DNA of 64,000 nucleotides from Chlorocebus sabaeus (Eukaryota > Chordata > Mammalia > Primates > Cercopithecidae): positions 1,153,001 to 1,217,000 of the forward strand of contig NC_132915.1 in assembly GCF_047675955.1 (NCBI RefSeq), read 5' to 3'. A program made the position numbers and the translations under genes. Shown here in pieces: positions 55,319 through 64,000 of the stretch. The notes beneath the pieces were generated by a model. That model was not told the origin of the DNA. It ran no database searches and saw nothing but the letters and a program-made list of their open reading frames with translations. The stretch's first letter is position 1. Each line of letters starts with the position of its first letter.

Positions 55319-57160
55319 CCTGGGAACTTGCTAGAACTGAAAGTTTTTGGATCCCGCCCAGACAATCTTTTTCTGTTTAGTTGCTAACTGTTTAGGCTAA
55401 CTGTGTATTCTCTGCTTAATCATTTCTTTATCTTATTTCTGTCAAAATAGGTGCTTTTATTGAAAAAAGCACTTTGATTCAGAAAAATTCAGATGATATG
55501 GAATATGTAAAACAATTTTTTCTTCTAATTTTTCTTCAAAGATGATTCTGTTTTTCTTAAAGTTTAAAACCCAAGATGCCAAAGCAATTTTAGAGCTGCT
55601 TGTGTTTATAAATGATTGATTTTAAAATTTACATACAGCATAAAGTCAATTGATGAAAGATTGGTAAGTAAATTGATTAGCTGTTTGGTGTCCGCCATGC
55701 TGAACTCTGATTTTGGTCAACGTAGGGCTGAACTGCAGAGTCAGAGAACTTAAGGGGACAGAACATTTGGAATCTTCAGACAGATATGCTAATGCATGTG
55801 AAAATCCTTGTTAATGATAAAGCAGTGGAAATTCAACCACTTAGTCAGTAGCCATCTATCTTCTGTCCTAGAGGTTGTTCTAAGCACTGAGGATCCAAAG
55901 TCAGCAAGTCATATCCTTAGGTTTCAGAGCTCAAGGCTATGTGGCCTGGGTAGTCACTTTAACATGTGAGTTCTGTAGTTGCAATATGGGTAGAAACCTC
56001 TGGGAGCAGAGGAGAAGGTGACAAGCTCAGCCTGTATGAGTCATGTTGGGGATGTGTTTTATTATTAAATATCACCAGAATCTGCTTCAGTTTCCTCCAT
56101 CTTTACATACTTCTCCGTGGATCGCAAATACCTGTCATCAGCTACTAATAAGGTTGATAGCCCGCACACTGCTTTCTTCCACTCTTGGAAACAGTGAAAC
56201 ACACCCAGCAGTACCCCTATTAAAACAGAGACTTCCCATGCGAGACACCGGAAGCAGAACTGGAACCACTGATGTTTTTCTTGGAAAGAGCCCTTATTTA
56301 GATGGCAGGGTGGGAGGAGGTGGAATTTCAGAAGACACATTTTCCAAAGCTAATGTGTATGTCCAGAAAGTGGAGACTGTTTGCTTTGTCTTCACATTGT
56401 CATTTTGGGGTGTCAGACCCTTACCCCATCAGTGAACAGAAAGCACGTGTTCTCTCCACACAGTGCATTGCCGCCTTGCTTTTCTCGTTCAACCAGAAAG
56501 ACCTCTGATGAAAGGCCCAAGCTTACAGCAAAATCCGGGGATACAAGTAATCAATCTAAGGAATACCCAGAGAGTATTCCCATGGTTAGTCAAAATACAC
56601 ATGCACACACAACCTACAGACAACTATGTCATTTACATTGTCTGCACTGGTGGCTCCATTTGAGAAAGAAGGTAGGGAAAATAGCTCCTCTCAGGTTCCA
56701 TTCGTGGAAAGAAAAATCTTCCACTTTGTCTCCAGCAGAACATGCTATTCTCTTTAAGAGTGTACCACGGATGCATCAAATATTCATGAGGCGTTCCCAG
56801 CAGAGACCAGCAAAGTGATAAAGCAAGAATGGAAATCGAGCTTGTGCTGAGCTTATCTAATTATTTCTAAAGTACTTTGCAAAGTTTATAACAATAGAGA
56901 CTTCAGCTCATGAATTCTGCAGAATCATGGAAATGTCATATGCAAATTACAGTGCAAAGAAGAATGTGTTTATAAAAAACGGTACAACACCATTAGCAAA
57001 GTATCTCTGCACCTGGGCAGTCCCAGGGGCCTCTGAAAAGATCCACTCCCCGGGTTCTTCTGTCACAATAGCCCACTGAACACACAAATCAGGACTTTCC
57101 TACTGCTACAGTTACACTCCAGAAATAGCACCATAATGGAATCGTAAGAGAAGGTTCTTC

Positions 57161-57163
<3 letters not shown>
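55319..57163. other. Repeat-poor unassigned stretch
   Basis: 1.8 kb. At 55850-55935 'gttgttctaagcactgagga' and 'tttcagagctcaagg' may be an antisense L2 3' end, too weak to call alone. Frames of 130 and 145 codons (56043-56435, 56381-56818) overlap in different frames and lack motifs. Confidence 0.4.

Positions 57164-57193
<30 letters not shown>
57164..57193. repeat. (CA)n dinucleotide microsatellite
   Basis: About 15 uninterrupted AC units. Likely length-polymorphic. Confidence 0.97.
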
Positions 57194-57196
<3 letters not shown>

Positions 57197-58154
57197 TGTC
57201 CTTTTCCAAAACAGTAGATTCCTGGTGATGAAGGAAGTGGCAGAGAGAGTAGATGCCCTTTCACATGCTTGCCACACTGAGCTTGCAACTTCTAAACATG
57301 AAAATTTGAACCAGCAATTACAGAGAAAAAACTAGATGGAAAGTTCCACCCTATTCCTTTTACAGAATTTCTTAGTTTCCCCTGCTCTGGCCTCCTAAAG
57401 CTGAGAATTACTCTTCCAAATCTGTGTAAGGTTGACCCTCCATGTGGGTGAACGTGTCCCAGGGAGTGGGCTCTGGGGCGGTGTTTTCCCTCGTCCGTGA
57501 TTGCAAGCCGCTCTCAGACACGAGGTCCCGGAAGCAGACATTCCTCAGGGTTGAATTAGGATGAACGTAGGTCCACAGCCAGCACCCATGGCGTGCCACT
57601 CCACTGGACCATACTTGCTGAGGGAGCTTGCATCTGTCCAGAAGTCTGATGAGTGCCCACCCAACTTTATTTTTCTATTTTTTTCACTAAATAATTGCAA
57701 GCTATTTATAACAAATTCCTCTTGCTCAACGTTTGCATGAAAGCATAAGAACAAACAAAATAAGGCTCTCCGTAGGCATGTTTCACATTACCAAGTCATT
57801 TAGGGAGCTACAAAAGACGCAAAATATGCAAAGCAGCCCCCTGCTCTTGGGGTGGAAAACACTATTATTAGATCTTCCACATTGTCACGAATCTGATAAC
57901 TGTGCCCAAAGGGAGGCCGGCCCCAGAGAAGCCAGCTGCTCCCAAATGAAGTGTCCATGTCCCATGCACAGAGAATGTGCCACCACCCGTCACTACCATG
58001 GCTTTCTGTGCCACACTATTCTGGGAGAATAGACAGCATTTCGAGCCTCCATTTGCACCAATTCCTTAAATGCAAGGTCCCCATTCAGGAGAATGTGTTG
58101 TTGAATCGCTTCAGGTTTCCTGCTTGTTCCCAGAAACCAGGTGTCTCAGGCAAG
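57194..58154. other. Unassigned sequence
   Basis: No gene or repeat recognised. Two ~98-codon overlapping frames at 57733-58247 (+) lack features. Confidence 0.4.
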
Positions 58155-58380
58155 AAATGGCTTCCTTTTATTGAACATCTTCTACATCTTCTATGGGAGA
58201 CCACATTTTTTCATTTAAATAACCCAACAACTTTGCAAGTTGGATAGGATCAGTCCCATTTTACAAGAGAGGAAAATGGCTCTGATTGGCAGGAGCTAGC
58301 TGCTAGGGAGGACGGGCAGGAACTAGGATTCTAACCCAGACCTGCCTGATTCCATAGTCTCCGCCCTCAGCCGCTAGGAA
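58155..58380 (-). mobile_element. MIR SINE, antisense, near full length
   Basis: 'gaacatcttctacatcttct', 'aataacccaacaactttgca', 'agtcccattttacaagagag', 'gaggaaaatggctctgattg' and 'attctaacccagacctgcct' cover almost the whole antisense MIR. Confidence 0.85.
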
Positions 58381-58394
58381 GACCCACTCACCTT

Positions 58395-58475
58395 TGTCAC
58401 ATTCATTTCGGTATCTCTTGCACCTGAGCTTGACACATGGCAAACTCTTAATAAATGTTTATTAGAACTGAGACA
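58395..58475 (+). mobile_element. L2/MIR-type 3' end, sense
   Basis: 'acctgagcttgacacatggc' and 'aaactcttaataaatgttta' with 'ttagaactgag' is the common L2/MIR 3' terminus. Confidence 0.6.
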
Positions 58476-58779
58476 GCTAAAAATTGGAAATGAGTAAGAA
58501 AGGTAAGCGGGATAGAATCATGAGCCCAGATTTGACATATAAACCATTTTCAACAGGAAAATAACAGATGCTGGTGAATTTCCAGTGAATTTGTAAGTGC
58601 AGTGAAGCCTTCCAGATTAAGCTCACTTAGTCTCCTGGTTGGGTTTAGATATTTTAAAATGCAATGTAAAGGGCTTAGTTCTACAGTCTCCTGAAAACTC
58701 AGAGTCAGATATTCAAGATGCATCATTCCACAGTGGGCATATATCAATACCGGTAAGATGCCACCCCCATCATGTCACC
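58476..58779. other. Unassigned sequence
   Basis: No gene or repeat recognised. Confidence 0.4.
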
Positions 58780-58935
58780 TGCTGTTATTGTCTGTAAAGA
58801 ACTTGTCACTACCTGAAATTATCTTGTTTACTCGTTTCTTGTGTCACTCCCAAATGTCATCTGTCATACTCTACCCGGTACCTAGCATAGTACCAGGCAC
58901 ATCGTCTTTCTATGGATATTGATTGATATTGAACC
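58780..58935 (+). mobile_element. L2 LINE 3' end, sense
   Basis: 'cactacctgaaattatcttg', 'tttactcgtttcttgtgtca', 'ctctacccggtacctagcat' and 'agtaccaggcacatcg' give sense L2 3' order. It lies directly upstream of the 20-bp minisatellite. Confidence 0.7.
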
Positions 58936-58980
58936 CCGGGCCAAGTAGAAGACATGGCATGTCCATGCTAGAGAAGGTGC

Positions 58981-59505
58981 AGTCTGACACAGAACAATCT
59001 AATCTGACGCAGAACAATCTAGTCTGACGCAGAACAATGTAATCTGACGCAGAACAATCTAGTCTGACGCAGAACAATCTAATCTGACGCGGAACAATCT
59101 AGTCTGACGCGGAACAATGTAATCTGAGGCGGAACAATCCAGTCTGACGCGGAACAATCCAGTCTGACGCGGAACAATCCAGTCTGACGCGGAACAATCC
59201 AGTCTGACGCGGAACAATCCAGTCTGACGCGGAACAATCCAGTCTGACGCGGAACAATCCCGTCTGACGCGGAACAATCCAGTCTGACGCGGAACAATGT
59301 AATCTGACGCGGAACAATCCAGTCTGCGCGGACGCGGAACAATGTAATCTGACGCGGAACAATCCAGTCTGACGCGGAACAATCCAGTCTGACGCGGAAC
59401 AATCCAGTCTGACGCGGAACAATCCAGTCTGACGCGGAACAATCCAGTCTGACGCGGAACAATCCAGTCTGACGCGGAACAATCTAGTCTGACGCGGAAC
59501 AATCT
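58981..59505. repeat. CpG-rich 20-bp minisatellite, 26 units
   Basis: Unit agtctgacgcggaacaatcc. Seventeen 20-bp units run in register from 58981 to 59320. One 25-bp unit (59321-59345) contains an extra 'gcgcg'-type insertion, and eight more units run to 59505. Most units hold CGCG, i.e. two CpGs. The first is 'gacaca' and the next four 'gacgca', so the left edge has lost CpGs. The pair '...aatgt' followed by 'aatctg...' recurs four times. Because 20 is not a multiple of 3, all three minus frames read the same 20-codon cycle and stay open for 127-147 codons. Confidence 0.97.
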
Positions 59506-59774
59506 GCTACACTTGGGCCAGGAGCTCTAGCTCTTTCCTCATCTCCTGGGAATGTCATTGTCATTCAAAGTGATCAAGCCTTTGTCAGTTTGGAAAGAAT
59601 CGTAACATCTTTCCTCTCCTTGGCCATTTCTATTGCCAAGGCAGATTACAGAAAGCAGAACCCAGCAAGTCTCTCCCATTCTATCTTCCGCTCTCTGTGT
59701 CTTCGGTTCCTTAGCTATGCCTAATAAGTGAAAGAAGTCATATTATAGAACGGAAAATCAAGCCCTCTCCACTC
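59506..59774. other. Unassigned sequence right of the minisatellite
   Basis: No gene or repeat recognised. Confidence 0.35.
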
Positions 59775-59945
59775 TTACTTTTTTATCTCAACACATTTAT
59801 TATGTACCAACTGTGTGCCCAGCACTGTTCGGGGTGCTGGGAATACAGCACTCATCAATATCAAAGTTCCTGCTCTCAAAGTGCTTACGTTCTCATGACA
59901 GGAGGCAGAAGATGAGTACAAAATAAAGTAAAATAGAACAGGAAG
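59775..59945 (-). mobile_element. L2 LINE 3' end, antisense
   Basis: 'acacatttattatgtaccaa', 'ctgtgtgcccagcactgttc', 'ggggtgctgggaatacagca' and 'tcctgctctcaaagtgctta' are a well-preserved antisense L2 3' end. Confidence 0.8.
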
Positions 59946-61508
59946 CAATGAGAAGAAAACATAAGCAGAGGAAGGGACTGAGAGGGCTGCCAAGAGGGGT
60001 AGGGGGCCCTATTTTATCTGAGGGGTCAAGAAAACACCCTGTGCAGCTGATGCTCTGGATTAACCCATGTGTGGCCCCATGTCCAGGGTCCCTGTGGGAA
60101 CCTGAGCCATGTTCAGGCCTAGGATCCAGACCAGTTTGGAGGACTGGAGGGACTTGAATAAATGGCAGAAATAATTGAGGCTCATGAACAATGGGCAAGT
60201 GAAACACGCTGCATGGTGTTGGTTGCCTGGACTGTCCTCAGCCCCATGGAACAGAGCCGAGCCCTGGAAGATGAAGCTGCAAAGATCAATGAGACTCAGA
60301 GCTCCAGGTGTGCGTCCCAGGCAGCTCTGCTTTGGGTGACCGGGCTGCAGCTGTGGGGCAGGGGGTGAGGGCAGCCCTCTCCCCTGGGGTTCCTGTTGGA
60401 GGCCACACGTGGCTGGGGTGCCAGAGATCCAGACGTGGTCATCCTGGAGCTTGGGTGGCCTCCACTGCAGGCATCAGCAGACAGAAGCAGCATCAGAGAC
60501 AGAAGACAGCTGATGCCAGCCGGCACCTGAAACACCACTTGTGGAGTTACCTTCCAGGGCGTCCCTGACTAACTGGGGTCTGGAGTTCTTCTAGTGGTGG
60601 TACAGCCAGAGAAATATGATGGTGTGACATGCGTCCCCCACTGGAATGTCCTGAGGAGACACAGGCTGCCCCTGCAAGCAATCCAAGCTGAGGACCAGAC
60701 CCTGGGGCGAACGCTGCGCTTCCACATTCAGTTCCGAGGCCTCCTGGTTCTGCTGGGGCCTGATGTGATGTTAGAGAACAAGCTTTGTTCCTTGACAAGG
60801 GACTCCCCTCCAGCAGGCAGCAGCCCTGACCGAAACAGCCTGCCGTGCCAATGATGCCATCGTAGCAAGAAGCACTAGGACCTGGAAACTTGCATTTAAT
60901 AGGTAATAGAATGATTATGAGAAATGCAGTAAAAATTGTATCAGTGTGTGGAGGAGGAAGCTCGTGTCACTCAACAAATACGCTTCCTTTACACTTGCAG
61001 AATCTTCTGCTCCGGCATTTGGGAAACAATCTTTATGCTAAACTGCAACCCGTGTGTGGCCCTACTTACCTGGGACCTTAACCCCAGCTAACCCGCCAGT
61101 CTCCAGGTTCGCAAGGCGTCGTTGGAGAAGGAGAGCCCCATGCTTGACGGCACAGAGTCAGCGGCCTCTGGTTGACTCCCTAGGCCAGCTCCCCTCTTGT
61201 TCTGTCAGCCTCAACCCTGTCTCACGTGTGTCAGCTCGAGCCTTGAAACAAAGCAGTTCAAAACTAATAGGGGGCTGGCAAGGTGGTCTGTGAAATGCAA
61301 GACTAAAATGTGGCTACACACACTGTTTCCACCCACTGCCTGCCACTGGCACTTCCCCTGAAAGCCACGGGGACCTCAAACTCAGAAGCCCGAAGGAGCC
61401 AGGCAGGGGCTCAGGAACCACTCAGTCCCACTGGGCACCACGTGAGAAAGTGGCCTGGTATTTCCACAGCCTTCAGTTTCTTTAACAGAAGTCAGAAAAC
61501 CATTTTTT
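59946..61508. other. Repeat-poor, moderately GC-rich unassigned stretch
   Basis: 1.5 kb without secure repeats. Opposing frames overlap throughout (104 codons at 59893-60207 minus, 86 at 60308-60568 plus, 86 at 60594-60854 plus). They lack motifs and contradict one another, so I call none of them. Confidence 0.4.
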
Positions 61509-61802
61509 GTGTGTGTGTGTGAGACAGAGTCTCGCTCTGTCACCCAGGCTGGAGTACAGTGGCGCAATCTCAGCTCACCACAACCTCCACCTGCCAGGCT
61601 CGAGCGATCCTCTCACCTCAGCCTCCTGAGTGGCTGGGACCACAGGTGCACACCACCATGCTTGGCTATTTTTTATATTTTTAATAGAGATGGGATCTCG
61701 CCATGTTGCCCAGGATGACCTCCAACTGCTGAGCTTGGGCAATCTGCCCACCTCAGCCTCCCAAAGTGCTGGGATTACAGGCGTGAGCCACCACACCCGG
61801 CC
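61509..61802 (-). mobile_element. Full-length AluS-like, antisense, with (GT)n tail
   Basis: 'gagacagagtctcgctctgt' after a (GT)7-like tail, to 'gtgagccaccacacccggcc'. Target duplication agaaa(a/g)ccatttttt at 61494-61508 and 61803-61817, 15 bp with one difference. Confidence 0.94.
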
Positions 61803-61851
61803 AGAAAGCCATTTTTTAAACACAACTCTCCCAGGTTTTAAAGGTAGGGAA

Positions 61852-61877
61852 TTTTTTTTTTTTTTTTTTTTTTTTTT
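61852..61877. repeat. 26-bp T homopolymer
   Basis: Uninterrupted T run without an attached SINE. Probably unstable. Confidence 0.95.
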
Positions 61878-62219
61878 AAGCAGAGTATGGGCCAAGCAAG
61901 ATAAATATGTGTATAAGCTGCATTTTTTTCTGTAAGCCAGCAGTTCGAGCCTCTGGATGAAAAGATAGTTGGGACATCTTTATAGAGCACTGTGTATGAG
62001 ACAGAACTTTCTGTATTCTTTCCTTGGTGCCCCAAGCATTTCCACTGATAATTCTTCCACGGTGAAGGAGCTCATTTGGCTACCTTCCAAAGTGAAGTAA
62101 TAGCCCTGGACCACCCATGGGGTGTGGTCTCCATCCGTGCCCTGAATCAGTAGCGTTCAGGTCAAACTGCAGACAATCGGACTTAACTGCTGTGATTATT
62201 CTACATCCTTCAGAACTCA
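61878..62219. other. Unassigned sequence
   Basis: No gene or repeat recognised. Confidence 0.35.
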
Positions 62220-62224
62220 GGGAG

Positions 62225-62600
62225 TTCTGTGCTGGCCATGAGAAGGAAGCCTGTGGTGAGAAATGGCTCCAGGGAGAACAAAGAAGGGACAACAGGACTC
62301 CAGAAACTTGCTGTTACCAGTAATGTCCACCCTACACCCAAGAAGCAACCTGGGGTTGGGAGGAGCACTGGACAACTTGAGGGACCTGACTTTGGGCCGC
62401 TGGCTCTGGGATCTGAGCACCCAGCCATCTCAGCTAAGGTGCATTGTGAGCAGGGAAAAGTAGTCCCCACCAAGCACTGCCCTAATTGCAGATACATAAA
62501 CAGTATAAGTATTCTTCTTGTTTTAAGCCACTGCGTTTTAAGGGTGGTTGGTTATGCAGCAGGAGATGGCCACCATCTCTGTGGATACCACCGTAACTAG
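62225..62600 (+). mobile_element. MLT1-like (MaLR) LTR, sense
   Basis: The secure part is 62500-62575: 'gttttaagccactgcgtttt', 'aagggtggttggttatgcag' and 'caggagatggccaccatctc', the MaLR LTR 3' block. The upstream part is more diverged. The 123-codon frame at 62229-62600 lies wholly in this LTR and is not a gene. Confidence 0.65.
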
Positions 62601-62939
62601 GGATAGTCATGCGTGCAGGTGCCTGTGGGGATCCAGGAGATCTTGGTGCCCAGCGTTCTGAGCTCCTGAGAGCCGGGACAGAGCCCCTCTCTCCTCATCT
62701 CCTTCTCCCTATACGCTCACCCCCATTCACCTAGTGGCCCTGTGTGGCTGTGACTCTGGCCTTTGGCTCCTCTCCTGGGTCCACTTGCCTCCTGCTTTCT
62801 TTTCTAACTGCATGGTATTCTCCATGTCCACAGCTCAGATTCCTCCAAAGCAGAGCCTCTGATTGGCTCTGTTCATCGTTTTGTGCAGGCACTGATCACT
62901 GGCTGGCCTATATATTGGTGGTTGTCAAATCAGATGCCA

Positions 62940-63079
62940 GCTGGGCACGGTGACTCATGCTTGTATTCCCAGCTACTTGGGAGACTGAGTGAGGAGGACT
63001 GCCTGAGCCCAGGAGTTGGAGGCTACAGTGAGCTATGATTGCACCACTGCACTGCAGCCTGAGCAACACAGAGAGACTG
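62940..63079 (+). mobile_element. Free Alu left-type monomer (FLAM-like), sense
   Basis: 'gctgggcacggtgactcatg' is followed by 'gagcccaggagttggaggct', 'gtgagctatgattgcaccac' and 'tgcactgcagcctgagcaac'. A single 140-bp monomer, without the second arm or an A tail. It is flanked by a perfect 13-bp duplication aaatcagatgcca (62927-62939 and 63080-63092), so it retroposed as a monomer rather than being a broken dimer. Confidence 0.9.
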
Positions 63080-63092
63080 AAATCAGATGCCA

Positions 63093-64000
63093 CCCTGGTC
63101 CAATCAGCTGTGGCAAGTACGGTGCACAATGGCAGAGAGGCATCCCTTCAGGAGGCATCACGGGAAGGATGTTCCTCTTGGGAGTGCTTTGTAATTGATC
63201 AACGTGACCAACACATCTGAAACAGAATTAAAGGGAAGAACACAGGGTGGGAGGATTCTGTGCAGTGGACACGATCTTCAAATGGGGGTGCATACTTTTC
63301 CTACTAGCTCTGTGACTTGTGATCCAGACCTGGATGGTTTTCGGAAGATAAATTAGGAGCTGTACCCTTTTCTAAAATTGGTTAGGAGGTATTATGTTGA
63401 TTTTTCTTTCTTTACTTTTAAAATTGGCCTTTTTCCACCTTACAAAAGCAAGGCGTATCTTTATCCTTCCTCAATATTCTTATGTGAAATGCTTCAAGGT
63501 AGAAATACCTTCAGAGTGCCCAAAAAGGACATAATCCAAATGGTGTCCCCCAGTGTTGGTCTTTCCTTCTAGTCAGCATAAAACTTCCTGCCCATTACAG
63601 GTGCACATCCCCCAAAATTACTTTTTCTTTTTAATAGTGATTGACATAAACTTGAAATGGCAACTCAACTCAGAACACATTTTTAATTGCTTGAAAGCTT
63701 ATGGTACTAAGGATTGTTTTTAAAGTTAATTTAAATATATTTATGTATTTCTGCTACAGCAGAACAGGATGACCATTTCATTTCAAAAAACTGTTGTAGG
63801 GAGGGTCTTTGGAAAGGGGATCATGGCCTGGAGTTTTGTTTGTAGAATGTCTACGGGGGGTGCCCTTGGGGGGAAGCCCTGAGAAAGGAAGGGGAAGGAA
63901 GCAGGAGTTGGGGAGAGGAAGAACTTAGCTCCGATGCAAGTCCCCAGCAGACTTGGCAGCCCCAAGGAAGCTCTGCCACTGAAAGCGTCATCAGAATTGC
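63093..64000. other. Unassigned sequence
   Basis: No gene or repeat recognised to the end of the window. 63790-63960 is G-rich and purine-rich. Confidence 0.4.

Noticed and set aside
53862..55365. Poly-His/Thr and Val/Met/Gly/Asp frames up to 249 codons
   Set aside because: Triplet array without stop codons in several frames. Composition explains the openness.
56043..56818. Two overlapping frames of 130 and 145 codons, considered as a single-exon gene
   Set aside because: They use different frames over shared sequence, and I recognise no motif. No TATA-like or poly-A context supports them.
59059..59502. Three overlapping minus-strand open frames of 127-147 codons with the same repeated peptide
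   Set aside because: A 20-bp repeat read in any frame cycles through the same 20 codons. Absence of a stop in one cycle opens all three frames. There is no promoter, splice or start context.
58981..59505. CRISPR-like array of regularly spaced repeats
   Set aside because: The repeats are contiguous with no unique spacers, and the genome is clearly primate. It is a minisatellite.

Overview
The window is catarrhine primate, most likely human, non-coding DNA. At least 22 Alu or Alu-monomer copies (J, S and Y-like), L1 fragments of several ages, MIR, L2, MaLR/MLT LTRs, a THE1/MST LTR and a solo LTR12 (HERV-9) LTR are all readable. The Alu and LTR12 content restricts the source to Old World primates and apes. 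I assign no functional protein-coding exon, tRNA, rRNA or other RNA gene. The open frames I inspected are chance frames in single-copy DNA, antisense Alu or L1 reads, or frames forced open by short-period tandem repeats.

Layout. 1-10.7 kb is mostly old, low-repeat sequence with MIR, L2, two hAT-type DNA transposon relics, MaLR LTR pieces and an MLT2 LTR. 10.7-12 kb holds an antisense L1 3' end directly abutting the one identifiable gene relic, a 5'-truncated processed pseudogene of the proteasome subunit alpha gene PSMA7. 14.0-17.0 kb is a ~3 kb antisense L1M interrupted by an AluJ whose tail has grown into a 340-bp CTT/CTC/CTG tract. 20-24.6 kb is an Alu-rich block containing the solo LTR12, which carries a CCAAT-repeat promoter. 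25-35 kb is L1M/L1P/L2/MaLR relics in otherwise single-copy sequence. 35.4-37.6 kb contains an Alu, a MIR and a 1.6 kb antisense ERV-type LTR with internal tandem repeats. 39-49 kb is a nested-retroposon zone: L1M with two Alus, a hAT element split by an Alu, L1 split by a partly duplicated Alu, and L2 split by an Alu. 51-53.6 kb has more Alus and a THE1/MST LTR. 53.9-55.3 kb is a 1.4 kb CAC/CAT array. 59.0-59.5 kb is a 26-unit, 20-bp CpG-rich minisatellite. 61.5-63.1 kb has an Alu, an MLT1-like LTR and a free Alu monomer with perfect target-site duplications.

There is no operon-like or pathway organisation to describe. The interest lies in tandem-repeat biology, nested insertion order and retroviral promoters. 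Repeat family names come from recognising consensus features by eye. Class-level calls are firm, subfamily calls are not. I found no previously undescribed biological system here.
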